Assembly (NCBI GenBank): GCA_963921195.1
Contig: OY992537.1
Coordinates: 82,721,287 to 82,785,286 of the forward strand
Reading direction: 5' to 3'
DNA: 64,000 bases
Source: Pegoplata infirma
Taxonomy: Eukaryota > Arthropoda > Insecta > Diptera > Anthomyiidae
Both the position numbers and the translations under genes were made by a program. This document shows, in pieces, positions 1-11,041 of this stretch; positions within the stretch are counted from its first letter, which is position 1, and the number at the start of each line of letters is the position of its first letter. The notes under the pieces were generated by a model. It saw nothing but the letters and a program-made list of their open reading frames with translations, had not been told where the DNA came from and did no database searches.

Positions 1-409
1 TTTTTTTTTTGTAAAAAATTACATAAAATAATATCAAAATTAACTTAGAAAATTTTTGCTGTAATATAATAATATATTATTTAATATGGTACCATATATA
101 TTAATATGTGGAGTTGTATTTAATTTGTCCAATCTTGTATATTTATATACGGCATGTATAATTATATATTTATCTACAAATAATAATATATAACATTATC
201 TGACACTATATTGGAAATTATTGAAATATTTTTTCCAATACATAATTTTATCTAGAAACATATAGTGTCAGACATAAACATATATAAATCTATATTCCTA
301 TACAATATTGTATATGACTATATCATTTCTTTTTTACTCGGGATATGAAATAATATTAGGGCCAATACAAAATTTTCTTTTCTGTATAATTTAATATAAA
401 ATTATATAT
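1..409. other. AT-rich noncoding DNA
   Basis: No gene is visible. The stretch is very AT-rich. A short inverted pair lies at about 198-211 and 260-273 (arms reading CTGACACTATA and TATAGTGTCAG), enclosing about 45 bases. At 329-341 the string TTTTTTACTCGGG resembles the end of the hairpin element just downstream and may be a remnant terminus of the same family. Confidence 0.6.
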
Positions 410-760
410 ACCCGTGTAAAAAAATAATTATATCAAAACATATCTCCTTTGATAAAAACATATATGGATCATATCTAAATGGATATAATCAGATCTACTC
501 CATATATATTCATATCTGCTTCAGATATGTTTTGATCCGTAAATTGAGTCTATCTGGCATATATGGCATATATGATCAGACATTTTCAGATATGTTCATA
601 TATGTAAAATTGTCAGATAGACTCAATTTACGGATCAAAACATATCTGAAGCAGATATGAATATATATGGAGTAGATCTGATTATATCCATTTAGATATG
701 ATCCATACATGTTTTTATCAAAGGAGATATGTTTTGATATAATTATTTTTTTACACGGGT
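410..760. mobile_element. Near-perfect hairpin MITE, TA target duplication
   Basis: The left arm (410-556) and right arm (614-760) are reverse complements over 147 bases with about one mismatch seen by eye, and are separated by a 57-base loop. The termini read CCCGTGTAAAA, and a TA dinucleotide flanks each end, as expected of Tc1/mariner-type non-autonomous elements. There is no transposase ORF; the small ORFs here are simply arm sequence. Such high arm identity suggests recent origin, or arm homogenisation by gene conversion. Similar termini (CCGAGTAAAAA) occur at about 329-341, 1186-1199 and 6193-6207. Assignment to Tc1/mariner is inference from the TA duplication alone. Confidence 0.75.
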
Positions 761-3046
761 AGCATATTCTGTTCCATATATAAATGTTTCCAATTAACCA
801 AAAATGTTCTAAGTTTTTTAAGCAAAGTATAAGAAACTTTAAAAATGTTTTCTTGTTAGGGTTATGTATATCACCTATCTGGTTCGAAGCGTACCCAAAC
901 ATTTTTTTTGTTTTAGAAAATTATATGTTTGGTGAATGTATCGTTGGCCTGTGGTGTAACTCACCCAAACCAAAACACACTAAGATTTTTTATGTTTTAT
1001 GCAATTAGATCTAATTGGATCCAATGAAATATGGCAATGTCTGGTCAAAACTCGGATGAAATCGAATCATATTTTATACAAGTTGATCTTTTTTAATGCA
1101 AAAACATCCACCATTATTCGGATTAAATTGCGTATAAATATATATAGTGTTATATATCATTATGTATTGCATCATATAAAAATTTTTACTCGGGTTATAC
1201 TTTTTTGTTAAGGACATTTTTTGAAAAATTTTGTGGAGCAATCCATCCAAATTTTTTGCAAAATGCTCTCAAGATATGTTACCTTATTATTCTGTTTTGT
1301 TTATAACAAAAAAGTAGCCCAAAGAAAAGTTATATTGAGTTAAAATCCATGTTTTTTTTTTAAATATATTTAAAAATCCACTTAAGTAATAGACTGCAAC
1401 TTTTGCAGATAATGATGGATATTGCAAAAAGCTATTGTGGGTTAAACTAGAGGTATTCCTTAACATTTCATATGCTATAACTTTTGCCCAAAAGTGCCTG
1501 TGTCAAATCGAGGTTAAAGTTAAGGTTAAAAACAAAAATATTAAAATAAATGTTGTACAATTTGATTGGTTTACGCATAATTTTAATTTCTCTTGCGTTC
1601 TTCTGAAAAATAGATACCAGGTCCACACTGTAATGTACACAGAATAATTTTTTTTCGCAATTTCGCGGTTAAACTTTTCGCCTCGCGAAAATGGATAAAA
1701 AATTAATTTCAATGTGATTTTTGTTTGTTTTAAAAAATATTCAAATATCGAATAGGCAAATAATTGAATTGAAATTGAACTTTCTTCTGTTTTTTTTATA
1801 ATTCTATTTGTATTGGTTATTTTTTTGTATTTTTGTTTGTATTAAAATAAATTTCCTGAGGGCAAACATGGTTTTTTTTTAATGTAGGTTGGATTGTTTG
1901 TATGCAGATAAATAATCCATCTTAAAATTTGTAAAAGTTAGTAATAAATAAAATCGTTATTTCTAAATCGTAAATAGCCAGGTTTTTTTTTTTTGATTAT
2001 CTGTAATATGTTGCTCAAAATGATGGTGGTGAATTCAGATTTTTGGATTTAACCATATAGTTGTAATGTACGTCACGAAAATTCGTTGATACAAAGTATA
2101 ATTTTCAAGAAAATCTATATTTTTTAACTTTTTTTTTTGGTTAGTTAACAATTTTACCTTCCCGTTTTGAGTAGAGTATTGACAGTACATCCTTGAAACA
2201 ACATCAAAAAAATTTCCTAAGTTTATAGTTTCCAAAACTGTACCAAATGTTTAAATAAGTCTATCCGTTCAAGAGTTATAGCTAAATAACTTCGATGCGC
2301 GCCTTTTCCATACAAAGGTTGCACTGTGATAAGGTGTTACGAATAGTGAAAAAGTAATTTTGAATTAAATTTACTCACGTGATTGTAAGTGAGTGTAAGT
2401 AGATGAAATATGCTCGTGAGTGAGTGTGTGTTATTAGAAAATTCCTCTCGTGAGCCCATCTCTAGTTTGAACTTATGTTATTGTAATGCATTATGCATCC
2501 AATTATAAATAATGCATTATTTCAAACTTTGAAATAATACATTATGTAACCAAATATAAGTCATCCATGATTGAATGTTTAGAAATAATAAATATGAAAT
2601 AAATTTTTTCCAATACTCATGAATTACGTAATAAATTATTAGAAAAGCATTATTTTTCACTTTAAAATAATACGTTTGGTAAGACATCCTTAAATAATGC
2701 TTCAAATAAGGCCAATACATTACCTGGTAATGTATTATATAATCACCACCCACTACCAAAGTTTTGCTGGGTATTTAAATATTCATAAATGAAATATTGT
2801 TTTAAAGCACCACGAAACGTCAAAATAAAGCTGATTTATAGCCTCTTCAAAAAATTTTAAAATACACATAGCGGTTCTGGTTGGCGCACCGACGAAATTA
2901 TTTTTAAAATCGTTTGCTATTTTTTTTACTAAAAACATTTGGTTGTTTTTGCGTGAGCCACTTGTGCCATATTAATTTATTATTGATTTAAGTAATGTAA
3001 TTTTATATATTTTCTTCTTCTTTTTTACTTTAACAAGATAATTTTT
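761..3046. other. Noncoding AT-rich DNA with repeat remnants
   Basis: No credible gene: ORFs are short, low-complexity and lack recognisable domains. 1186-1199 carries a terminus similar to the 410-760 MITE. 2260-2310 contains a segment (GTTCAAGAGTTATAGC, then GATGCGCGCCTTTTCCATAC) that recurs in reverse complement around 7225-7262 and 13524-13545, either side of the hAT-like insertion, so an older dispersed repeat is present. 2365-2430 has GTGAGTG-rich text (ACTCACGTGATTGTAAGTGAG) that recurs at 4660-4700 and 4900-5005. Confidence 0.5.
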
Positions 3047-3960
3047 TTAGGCTGGTGTCTTATTTTAAAAATGATACTGGATGCCTCCTTCCCAGTTGGC
3101 AATGTCCTCGAGTCATCATCACTGACGACGCGGTGACATGCCAGAGTCACTACTGACATCCACAAGAAATCTTCATATACTGAGTTGAGGACAGTTTCAT
3201 ATTAATTTTCAAAATGTTCTCACTTAAAGGCAGCATTAGTCACCTAAGACTTCTTTATGGAAATGTCTGATTATAGGTCATACGAAAATGCAAAAAATTT
3301 CGTGTTTCCTTTAGTTTTTACTTTTATACATTTTTCTTTGTAAATTATCTTCTAATATTGCGAAAAAAAATGCCTTTTTTAGTCCCAACTGGAATTGAAC
3401 CTGGAACCTCTAGTTTATTATTCCCACACCTTACTACTTGCTCCAAATTTCAATTATAATATTTATAATTTCAAAATAGTTACTACTTGTCAGATTTTGA
3501 TTTTATTTCAAATAAATCGATAATATAGCCATAATTTTCTTGGTATTTAAAGAGTTGCCCAGATTTACAATTTGAATTTTATATGCTGCTATACTAAAGT
3601 CATTTCCTTTTCGATGTCTTAGAGGAATTGTCAACAAAACATTTCATTTATTAACAATGCAAGATATTGACATCAAGAATTACCTATGAAGACATTTTCT
3701 CAAATAATCACTATGTAAATTTCCTCAGTGACACATTTTCCAACTGGGTCAGTTTGTCCATATAAGCTACCGATTAAAAAAAGAAAGAAAATAAGCATTA
3801 CTGTTTTCATGTTCTTAAAAGCAAAAAGTTTTTAAACTTTGATTTGTAACTTGGATAATAATTCACCTGCTGGTGACTAACACGTCTTTCCCCAGCTGGT
3901 GAATAAAACGTAACATAATTATTTTTCAACAAAATTTTTTTTCGTTAATTGTTTTTATTT
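3047..3960 (+). mobile_element. Partial copy of the CACCAGCTGG palindrome element, interrupted
   Basis: 3047-3089 (beginning AGGCTGGTGTCT) and 3755-3955 match, in order, the left end of the larger element at 49938-51795, including the string TTGTAACTTGGATAATAATT and a CCAGCTGGTGAATAAAACGT segment. The 3091-3748 MITE interrupts it. No coding capacity. Only the left portion is evident; the right end is missing or unrecognisable. Confidence 0.6.
3091..3748. mobile_element. 0.66-kb TIR element (CCCAGTTGG family), copy 1
   Basis: The left end reads CCCAGTTGGCAATGTCCTC and the right end is its approximate reverse complement (..TTTTCCAACTGGG). A second copy in the same orientation lies at 15610-16320 and aligns along most of its length, including the GACATCCACAAGA, TTTTCAAAATGT and AGTCCCAACTGGA segments. 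No ORF. On the minus strand, bases 3391-3401 read GGTTCAATTCC, an exact match to the tRNA/Pol III B-box consensus. It has inserted into the element at 3047-3960. The superfamily cannot be told from the ends alone. Confidence 0.7.
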
Positions 3961-5324
3961 TGTGAGGATGTTTATTCTGGCTCGAGGTCATTATTTTCTT
4001 TACTAATTAAAACCATGATATTCTCATAGCATAATTTTCAAGAAAATTATTTTTTGTTTTAAATTTATTTATGTTGGTCATTTTTGCAAGACTTAATCGA
4101 CACGTGTTTCGGAATTTGTCAAGATTCCATTGTCAAGATTAATTGTTTTTTTTTATTAAAATTTTCTTTTGATTCATATTATTTTTTTATCAATATTTTT
4201 TTTATCAAAAAACAAATATTTTTTTCATCAAAGGAATTGGACCAAATGAAGGACTTTGACTATGAAACTCTTCTGGCATAGCAATATTTCATGTCTTTAC
4301 CAAAAGTAATAAGTAACTAAAAAATTTGTTTTTTTCAGAGTTTTGTTTACTTCTACAATTTCAGAATTTGTTCACCCTGAATTTGGGTTTCAAATAAGGC
4401 GAAAAAATCCGGCCGATGAAATCGAATGTGAGCATATACAAAGATGAAATTTGCCCTCAGTCCCTATGTTGCAGAAATCTAAACGAACTCTGCCAGTCAT
4501 AATGAGGAAATATTCAAATTAATATCCCTGACAGTGAAACAAGTGGCTTAGCACCGGAATTTTCGTATGTATATAGACATAATGGGAATTTGTTTACTAA
4601 ATACTATAGAGGCACATGAGGAGATTAGTGTTCGATTCAGGCGTAATCATGTGTGAATGTGACTGAACTGAGCTTTACTCGCGTGAATGTGAGTGTGCGT
4701 GAGTCGATTTTTTTTGGTATTTTGATATTTTTTTTCGTCCCGAAAAATAAAAAAAAATTTATAAATTCGAATTTTAATTTTTTTCCCTAAACAATCAAAA
4801 AAATTTTGTAAAAATTCCCAAAATCTCAAGTTTTGATAAAAATTTTGTTGGATTTTTGAAATTTAATTTTTGTTTGTATAACAAAAGGTTTCGTGGGTAT
4901 GAGTTAACGTGAGTAAAGCTTTTGTAAGTGTAAGTTGACTTAAATTTACACACGTGATTTTGAGTGTGAGTTGTGACTTAAATTTACTCCCATGATTGTG
5001 AGTGTTGGATTTGAAATCCAATATAGCAAATCCAAATCCACTTGGTATCGCAAATCCAAGACTTACTACACAAAATGTTGGCCTCTCATTTTGAACATTT
5101 AGTATATTTTTTTTTATATTTAGTAAATTTTTTCAATATTGTTTGATTTTAATGCGAAAAAATATGTAATTTGGGGGAAAATAATAAAAAAAAACAATAA
5201 AATCAATATTTTATTGTTAATTATATTAATTAATAAATTAATTTTATTTTAATTAGCTAATTTTATAAAAAAAAATGTGAAAACTGCACTAAAATATAAT
5301 TATAATTTTTTAAAGTATACTTTA
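3961..5324. other. Noncoding AT-rich DNA
   Basis: No credible gene. Short ORFs at 4084-4281 and 4647-4829 are low complexity. 4640-4700 and 4890-5005 carry repeated TTTACTCxCGTGATTxTGAGTG text also seen near 2370, probably fragments of one dispersed repeat. The rest is T- and A-rich. Confidence 0.5.
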
Positions 5325-5400
5325 GAAGATTAGGTAGGTGGTACACCCTGCAAAACAATTGGTTTCAGGTTCAAATCTCATGAGCGTCAACTTTTTTTTT
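5325..5400 (+). other. tRNA-like module 1 (SINE-head-like)
   Basis: An A-box-like TAGGTAGGTGG (5331-5341) is followed by a B-box-like GGTTCAAATCT (5368-5378; one mismatch to GGTTCRANTCC), and then by a run of nine T (5392-5400), a Pol III-type terminator. A functional tRNA gene is unlikely, because acceptor and T-stem pairing are poor. It is more likely the promoter part of a SINE or of a non-autonomous element that captured a tRNA-like sequence. Confidence 0.4.
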
Positions 5401-6640
5401 ACTTATTTTTATTCTCTTGATTTTTTATTTTTTTTTTTCGTTTTTATGTTTGTTTTCCTTCAATATTAAATTTTTGTTGTTTTTTATATTTTTAAAAGTT
5501 TTTTTTTGAATTTTTCATAATTTTTTTCATTTTTTCAAAATTTAAATCGAAAAGTTTGCTTTATATTTCCCAAATTTCGATTTAATTTGATTTACCCATT
5601 CCAGGGTTATATGAGAAACAAAAAAAAAATTGGTTTTTTAAATATTTTTTTTTTTTAATATATTATTATTTTTTTTAATTAAGTCAATTTTTTGAAAAAC
5701 ACCGATTCTGACCACAATGCTCGAACAGAAGATATAGACCGATTTTTATCATTTTGTTTTTAAAATCTATCTTGTTCTAACTATTCCGCCCTATTAATAG
5801 TTTATCTGAGCATTTTGTTGGAATACGCACCGTCCTACTACATATGCCTTTATTTTTTAAGTAGAGTATTGAAAAGCAATTTATTAATATAAATATTACA
5901 TTACAAATAAATACAATTGAAAATAAAAAAAAAAAATGTTATTAATGGATACATACATAAATATGGCAACACAAATAGTTGAGAGATGAAAACTATTTAT
6001 TTGCATTATTGTTTTGTGTGTTTAAAATAAATAAAAACATTTTGTGGCTTTTAAATTTATTAACTCAAAAATCGATTGGATCTTCTATGTTCGGATTTCA
6101 TGTGTTAATATATAATTCAATTATAATAATTGTCTTGAATTGCTTAAAATTTTATTTAATAAGATCTAATAAGATGTCAACTTTTTGCTAAACCGAGTAA
6201 AAAAGTTTTGATATAATCATATATTTTTTAGTATAATTACATACATATAAATATATCCATCATTTAATCCCAAATATGGAGGATCCAAAAATATGAGATT
6301 ATATGTTAATAGATCAAATTTGATATAATTAGATAAAATGATATCCCAAAAATTTAACGGTAAATCGGTAGATCTCGATTTTGGCTTACTCAAAATTATT
6401 TGTATACAGAAAAAATATCGTGAAATCAAAAGTAACAAAGTAAATTGTTAGCAACTAACTTCCAGTTCAACAACGTTTTTAATTGTATCAACAATGTATA
6501 TAGTAAATGTGACAAAAATCCAATTTAATTTCCAATGAAATGCATCAATTGAAATCATTGTTAAAAAAACGCACAAAATGCTCATTGATAACACAGACAC
6601 TTTATTAATTTATTTAGTGAAGGGCAAATATATGTGACGT
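5401..6640. other. Noncoding AT-rich DNA
   Basis: No gene recognised. 5400-5690 is T-rich low complexity. 6190-6215 (CCGAGTAAAAAAGTTTTGATATAATC) resembles the terminus and first bases of the 410-760 MITE, followed by ATATAAT-rich text, and is likely a degenerate relative. Confidence 0.5.
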
Positions 6641-6710
6641 TAGCTCGGTGGTAGGGTGCTAGACTCGAATCATAAACATTGCAAGTTCGCTGCCAGCGGC
6701 AACTTTTTTT
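6641..6710 (+). other. tRNA-like module 2
   Basis: TAGCTCGGTGGT (6641-6652) matches the tRNA A-box/D-arm with one mismatch. AGTTCGCTGCC (6684-6694) sits at normal tRNA spacing but is a weak B-box. A run of seven T follows at 6704-6710. The anticodon region is not clearly foldable, so this is called a degenerate tRNA-like sequence rather than a tRNA gene. Confidence 0.4.
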
Positions 6711-6942
6711 ATTTTCATTGTTGCATTTCCGGTCGTAAGGACTAGATCTCCCCTTGAATTAAATAAATATAAAAAATAATAGTAAAACCAATATTTTTTA
6801 ATGTTTTTTCCATAAAGTACGCAAAATTAAAAAAATTATGACGTATTTGGTCAAAAAATTCGGACATGAATTTTGGTCAAAAATGTAATTTTATTTTGAT
6901 TAAAAAAAATATTAAAAATTAAAATAAAATAATAAAAACAAT
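6711..6942. other. Noncoding; one arm of a short direct repeat
   Basis: No gene. A segment at about 6799-6845 (TTTTTTCCATAAAGTACGCA and on) recurs at about 7178-7225 on the far side of the adjacent MITE. Text at 6840-6895 (GACGTATTTGGTCAAAAAATT and on) recurs at about 18778-18835. Confidence 0.5.
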
Positions 6943-7163
6943 GGCTGGATTTTACAGTCAATACTTAAGTTTAAGTAGGGACTTAAGTACGGGGTTTTTC
7001 AAGCAGTTTGGACCATTTGAATGTTTTTTTCAGGCGGTATGGTCTATGGATGTATTTTAAAGCAAGAATAATTGATTTTTAGTGTAAAATTGGTTCGCAT
7101 TGCTTGAAAATCCCTGTACTTAAGTCTATACTTAAACTTAAGTATTGACTGTAAAATCCAGCC
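6943..7163. mobile_element. 221-bp MITE with about 70-bp TIRs, AAT duplication
   Basis: The left arm begins GGCTGGATTTTACAGTCAAT. The right arm, on the other strand, begins the same way and stays parallel for about 70 bases (ACTTAAGTTTAAGTA, GACTTAAGTAC, TTTTCAAGCA). AAT immediately flanks both ends (6940-6942 and 7164-7166), a three-base duplication of the kind made by PIF/Harbinger-type transposases. No coding capacity. Superfamily assignment is tentative. Confidence 0.65.
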
Positions 7164-7263
7164 AATGTTTTGTAATGTTTTTTCCATAAAGTACACAAAA
7201 TTGAAATATTTGTGACGCACATTGGGAACTTTGTATGAAAAAGGCGCGCATCGACGTTTTTTT

Positions 7264-7271
7264 GTTATAAC
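7264..7271 (+). repeat. Left 8-bp target-site duplication of hAT-like element
   Basis: GTTATAAC at 7264-7271 pairs with GTTACAAC at 13524-13531: eight bases with one difference, as hAT transposases produce. Confidence 0.7.
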
Positions 7272-8213
7272 TAGTGTATTCAAAAAACCGGCCAATTTCA
7301 AAAACCGGTTTTCGGTTTATTCGAAAAAGCTTATTTTTGAAAAACCGGTTTCCGGTTTCGGTTTTAGCAAAAAACTGGTCAAACCGGTTTTTTCGGTTTT
7401 TATTCATCAGGTTAAAAATTAATTAAACTTAATCAGCTTTACCACAAGAAAATAAAATAAATTTAAAATGAGCTTTTAATTTTATTTCCATACAAATTGT
7501 TTTTGTTTTTAAAATCGACTTTCAAAAAATGTATTGAAAATTTGAAATTTAAAATAAAACTTTTGTTAAAATAGACTTTTTGTTTTCTTGTGGTAAGGGC
7601 CAATATTTTTACAAAAAAGTCAAAATCCAATAAACTTAAAATCGATAAGTCATAGCAAAAATAGTATCATCTGTATGACACCGTTTACGTCACACAATTT
7701 TGCTGGAAACTTCGACAGCGAAAATGATTTCGTAATTTCCTTACGAAACGATATCGTTATGAAGGAAGAAAAAACGATAGTTCTTTCCATAAAATCTGAA
7801 ATAAGGCGGGTTTACTATTGTTATGACAGGATTTTCGATAGCGAAAACTATTTCATATTTTCATGGTACATTTTATAATAGGCGTATTTTGTTGGCATAA
7901 TTATCAATGTTCTACCACACAAAGTTCAAGTCAGTGTTAGCGCACAAAATTTTAGAAGTTAAATATTAACTTTCATACATTGTGAATGATTCTCTTATTG
8001 TTAATGGCTCTCTTTGTTATTAATAAAAAAGATAAATGTTTTTGTGTTTCTTTCACGCTAAATTGCATTTAATAAACCAATTTTATTAATATTTCGTCGA
8101 AAATGTGTAATATTTTAAAAAACTATTCCAAACGATGCTAAATTAAATTTATGGAGGTTAACGTGTCGTTTTTTTTTTCGTTTTGACGCATGCTAACAAT
8201 CAAAGTTTGCCAA

Positions 8214-8228
8214 CAAAAAAGGCCTAAT
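8214..8228 (+). repeat. Target-site duplication, 3' side of Jockey LINE
   Basis: CAAAAAAGGCCTAAT (8214-8228) abuts the poly-T tail. CAAAAAGGCCTAAT at 13171-13184 is the partner, differing by one A in the A-run. Confidence 0.8.
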
Positions 8229-8368
8229 TTTTTTTTTTTTTTTTTTTTTTTAATAATTTTTATTTATTTTTAGTTACTGCAACTAGTTTTAAATTCTTAA
8301 ACTAACAAGCAATTTGTTTCCAGGGATGATTATGTGATGCGAGTAGTTAACTTACTCATAAAACAATT

Positions 8369-11041
8369 TTATAAATTTCTAAGTAGGTCGCACGGCTTAG
8401 TACGTTTTAATCTTCGCTGTAGACCAGATGTATCGTTGAGATTTGAAGCTTCGCTATTTACATGCTCTCTGAGCCTAGCATCATGTTTTGTCGCCACGTT
8501 TTGTATTTCTTCAGCGACTGTTTTGATTCCGAGATCACGGTGAAGATCCGAGTTCCGGATATACCACGGAGCATTTACTATACTCCTTAGAACTTTATTT
8601 TGGAACTTTTGAACTTTATCAATGTTTTTCTTGTTGGTACAACCCCAAAGTTGAATTCCATAAAGCCATTTTGGTTTAAGTTGCTGGTTATATATAAGAA
8701 GTTTATTTTCTATTGATAAAACACTTTTTTTACCAATGAGCCATTTAAGTTTAGACCATTTAATATTAAGTTCACAACATTTTTTTTTAACATGTTCATT
8801 CCAGCGTAATTTAGCATCAAGTGTCATGCCTAGATACTTCGCATTATTTGAATATGGAATTTGTAAATTATCCATGTAGATAGGAAGATTTGATATGATT
8901 TTGTTTGTAAAATTCGTTTGTACAGATTTGTTGTTGTTTAACTTTATTCGCCAAGCATTAGTCCAATTTAATAGTTGGTTTATAGCGTTTTGTAAGTTTG
9001 AGTGGGCTACATCTTCGGATTCCGCTACTGAAAGAATAGCAGTATCATCTGCAAATGTTGCTATTATTGTGTTTGGTGGTTCAGGTATATCTCGCGTATA
9101 CAAAAGATATAATATGGGTCCTAGTATGCTCCCTTGAGGAACTCCGGTTTTTATTTCTTTTAATCTAGAAAGTGCTTCTTCTTTTTTTACACGAAAAAAT
9201 CTATCCTCGAGATACGATTTTACAATATTAACATACAAAGTGGGTAGCATGTCTCTAAGTTTAGTTATTAGACCTGCGTGCCATACTTTGTCGAACGCTT
9301 GTGACACATCCAGGAAAATTGTAGAGCATATTTTCTTTTCTTCCAGAGCTTTTTCTATAATATTAGTTATACGATGAACTTGATCAATGGTAGAGTGAGA
9401 ATGTCTGAAACCAAATTGGTGAATTGGAATAAGGCAATTTTGTTCAATTATTGGCTTAAGTCGATTTAATAAAATTTTTTCAAATAACTTAGACAAAATT
9501 GGAAGAAGTGAAATGGGTCTATATGAGGTTATTTCTGTCTCAGGTTTTCCTGGTTTTGGTATCATGAGTACATCTGCTACTTTCCATAAACTTGGGACAT
9601 ATTGTAGTTGAAAACATGCAGTAAATATCTTGGTTATTCTATTTATACAATTTAAAGGAAGACGTCTGAGTACCTCAGCTGTTATTAAATCAAAGCCTGG
9701 ACTTTTCTTTTGCTTTAAGTTGTTTATTTCTGTTTGTACTTCATATGGCGTAACTGCATTAAAAACTAAATCCTGTTGGATGTCATCATTACGATGTGAA
9801 ACAACATTAGTAAGTTCCTGATTGGTATCAGAAAATATATTTGAAAGATAATTTGAAAATAATTCTACTTTTTGGCTGTCAGTTTTTGCCCACTCACCTC
9901 CATCTATTCTGATTGGGGAGTTTCGGACCTGTGGCCGATTTAAATTTTTTGTTGATTTCCATAAAGAGTAATCAGTGGTTTTATCATTGGTTAATTCTCT
10001 CAGATGGTTATTAAATACTTCGTTTTTGAACTTCTTAATTTTAGCACTAAGTTCATGCGTGATTCTGTTGAGACGGGTTTTATCACTAGGTGATCTGGTT
10101 TGCTGCCATTTTTTACGAATTTTTCGTTTGATTTTAATCATTTCCTTTATGTCTTCTGGATAACGATGTACCATAGAGCGTTTTGGAGTATTAGGTGTAC
10201 TTTTCCATGCAGATGATTGAATAAGTTTTGTAAATTCTTCAACTTCAAATTCTAGTTGGTCAATTGAACCTATTTCTGATATTTCTGGGTTGGAGTTAGA
10301 AAGGATATTTTCGAAATACTCCCAGTCTGTGAATTTGTTGGTTAAGAATGGAGGATCTTCTTTTATAAGAACATTTTCAAACAAAGTTAAGAAAATAGCT
10401 GAATGATCCGAATTTAGATCAAATCCATTTTCTAATTTTATAAGAGACTTCGATATATTTTTTATAATAAAAAAATCTATAAGATCAGGTTGTTTCGTTG
10501 GATCTGTAGGCCAATAAGTTGGGCTCCCAGTAGTAATTACCTCACTTCCTGTTTCCCTTGTTGCTTTAAATAATTCCCTTCCTTTGGTAGTTGTAAGGCG
10601 TGAACCCCATTGAATATTTTTTGCGTTAAAGTCGCCTCCGATTAAAGATCTTTCGTTGTGCATTTCAATTAGTTGTTTGTATTTATCACATTTTATATTA
10701 TGACGGGGTGGACTGTACACAGATGTTATCATTAGATTTTGATTTTTTGTAGACAGTCTTATAGTTGTTGCTTGAAATTCGTGCGTTTGCAGTTTTTCTT
10801 CTTCATTATGTTTAATATTTTTTCTAACAATTACAGCACTACCTCCTCTTGCTGTGTTATTTGGGTGACTAGTGTGATATATTTCGTAGTTTTTAAATTT
10901 TATGAATGTCTGATTTGTAAAATGTGTTTCGGCAATTAAGAAAACATCAATCTTCTCTTCATTAAGGACTACTTCTAACTCTCTTTGGTGCTTTAGAAGG
11001 CCGTTGGCATTCCATAACATAAGCTTTAAAAAATCAGCCAT
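8369..11041 (-). CDS. Jockey-type ORF2: endonuclease-reverse transcriptase
   Basis: 890 residues. It would nick target DNA and prime reverse transcription of the element's own RNA in the nucleus. The apurinic-type endonuclease domain occupies about 5-220, with N11, E38, D137/N139 (GGDFNAK) and D212-H213 (SDH) in catalytic positions. The reverse transcriptase spans about 470-740: SYRPISLLP fingers, IFLDVSQAFD, GVPQGSILGP and the catalytic FADD (D665-D666). A C-terminal maturase-like tail follows; no RNase H is seen, as usual in this clade. The start ATG lies inside the end of ORF1 (8-nt overlap ATGGCTGA), suggesting coupled reinitiation. No stops or shifts; the protein appears intact. Confidence 0.93.
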   Translation of the reverse strand: MADFLKLMLWNANGLLKHQRELEVVLNEEKIDVFLIAETHFTNQTFIKFKNYEIYHTSHPNNTARGGSAVIVRKNIKHNEEEKLQTHEFQATTIRLSTKNQNLMITSVYSPPRHNIKCDKYKQLIEMHNERSLIGGDFNAKNIQWGSRLTTTKGRELFKATRETGSEVITTGSPTYWPTDPTKQPDLIDFFIIKNISKSLIKLENGFDLNSDHSAIFLTLFENVLIKEDPPFLTNKFTDWEYFENILSNSNPEISEIGSIDQLEFEVEEFTKLIQSSAWKSTPNTPKRSMVHRYPEDIKEMIKIKRKIRKKWQQTRSPSDKTRLNRITHELSAKIKKFKNEVFNNHLRELTNDKTTDYSLWKSTKNLNRPQVRNSPIRIDGGEWAKTDSQKVELFSNYLSNIFSDTNQELTNVVSHRNDDIQQDLVFNAVTPYEVQTEINNLKQKKSPGFDLITAEVLRRLPLNCINRITKIFTACFQLQYVPSLWKVADVLMIPKPGKPETEITSYRPISLLPILSKLFEKILLNRLKPIIEQNCLIPIHQFGFRHSHSTIDQVHRITNIIEKALEEKKICSTIFLDVSQAFDKVWHAGLITKLRDMLPTLYVNIVKSYLEDRFFRVKKEEALSRLKEIKTGVPQGSILGPILYLLYTRDIPEPPNTIIATFADDTAILSVAESEDVAHSNLQNAINQLLNWTNAWRIKLNNNKSVQTNFTNKIISNLPIYMDNLQIPYSNNAKYLGMTLDAKLRWNEHVKKKCCELNIKWSKLKWLIGKKSVLSIENKLLIYNQQLKPKWLYGIQLWGCTNKKNIDKVQKFQNKVLRSIVNAPWYIRNSDLHRDLGIKTVAEEIQNVATKHDARLREHVNSEASNLNDTSGLQRRLKRTKPCDLLRNL

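Noticed and set aside
576..902. 108-residue minus-strand ORF
   Set aside because: Built from the arms of the hairpin MITE.
3047..3960. Complete autonomous transposon
   Set aside because: No transposase-like ORF, and the right end is missing.
6641..6710. Functional tRNA gene
   Set aside because: B-box weak and anticodon and acceptor stems do not pair convincingly.
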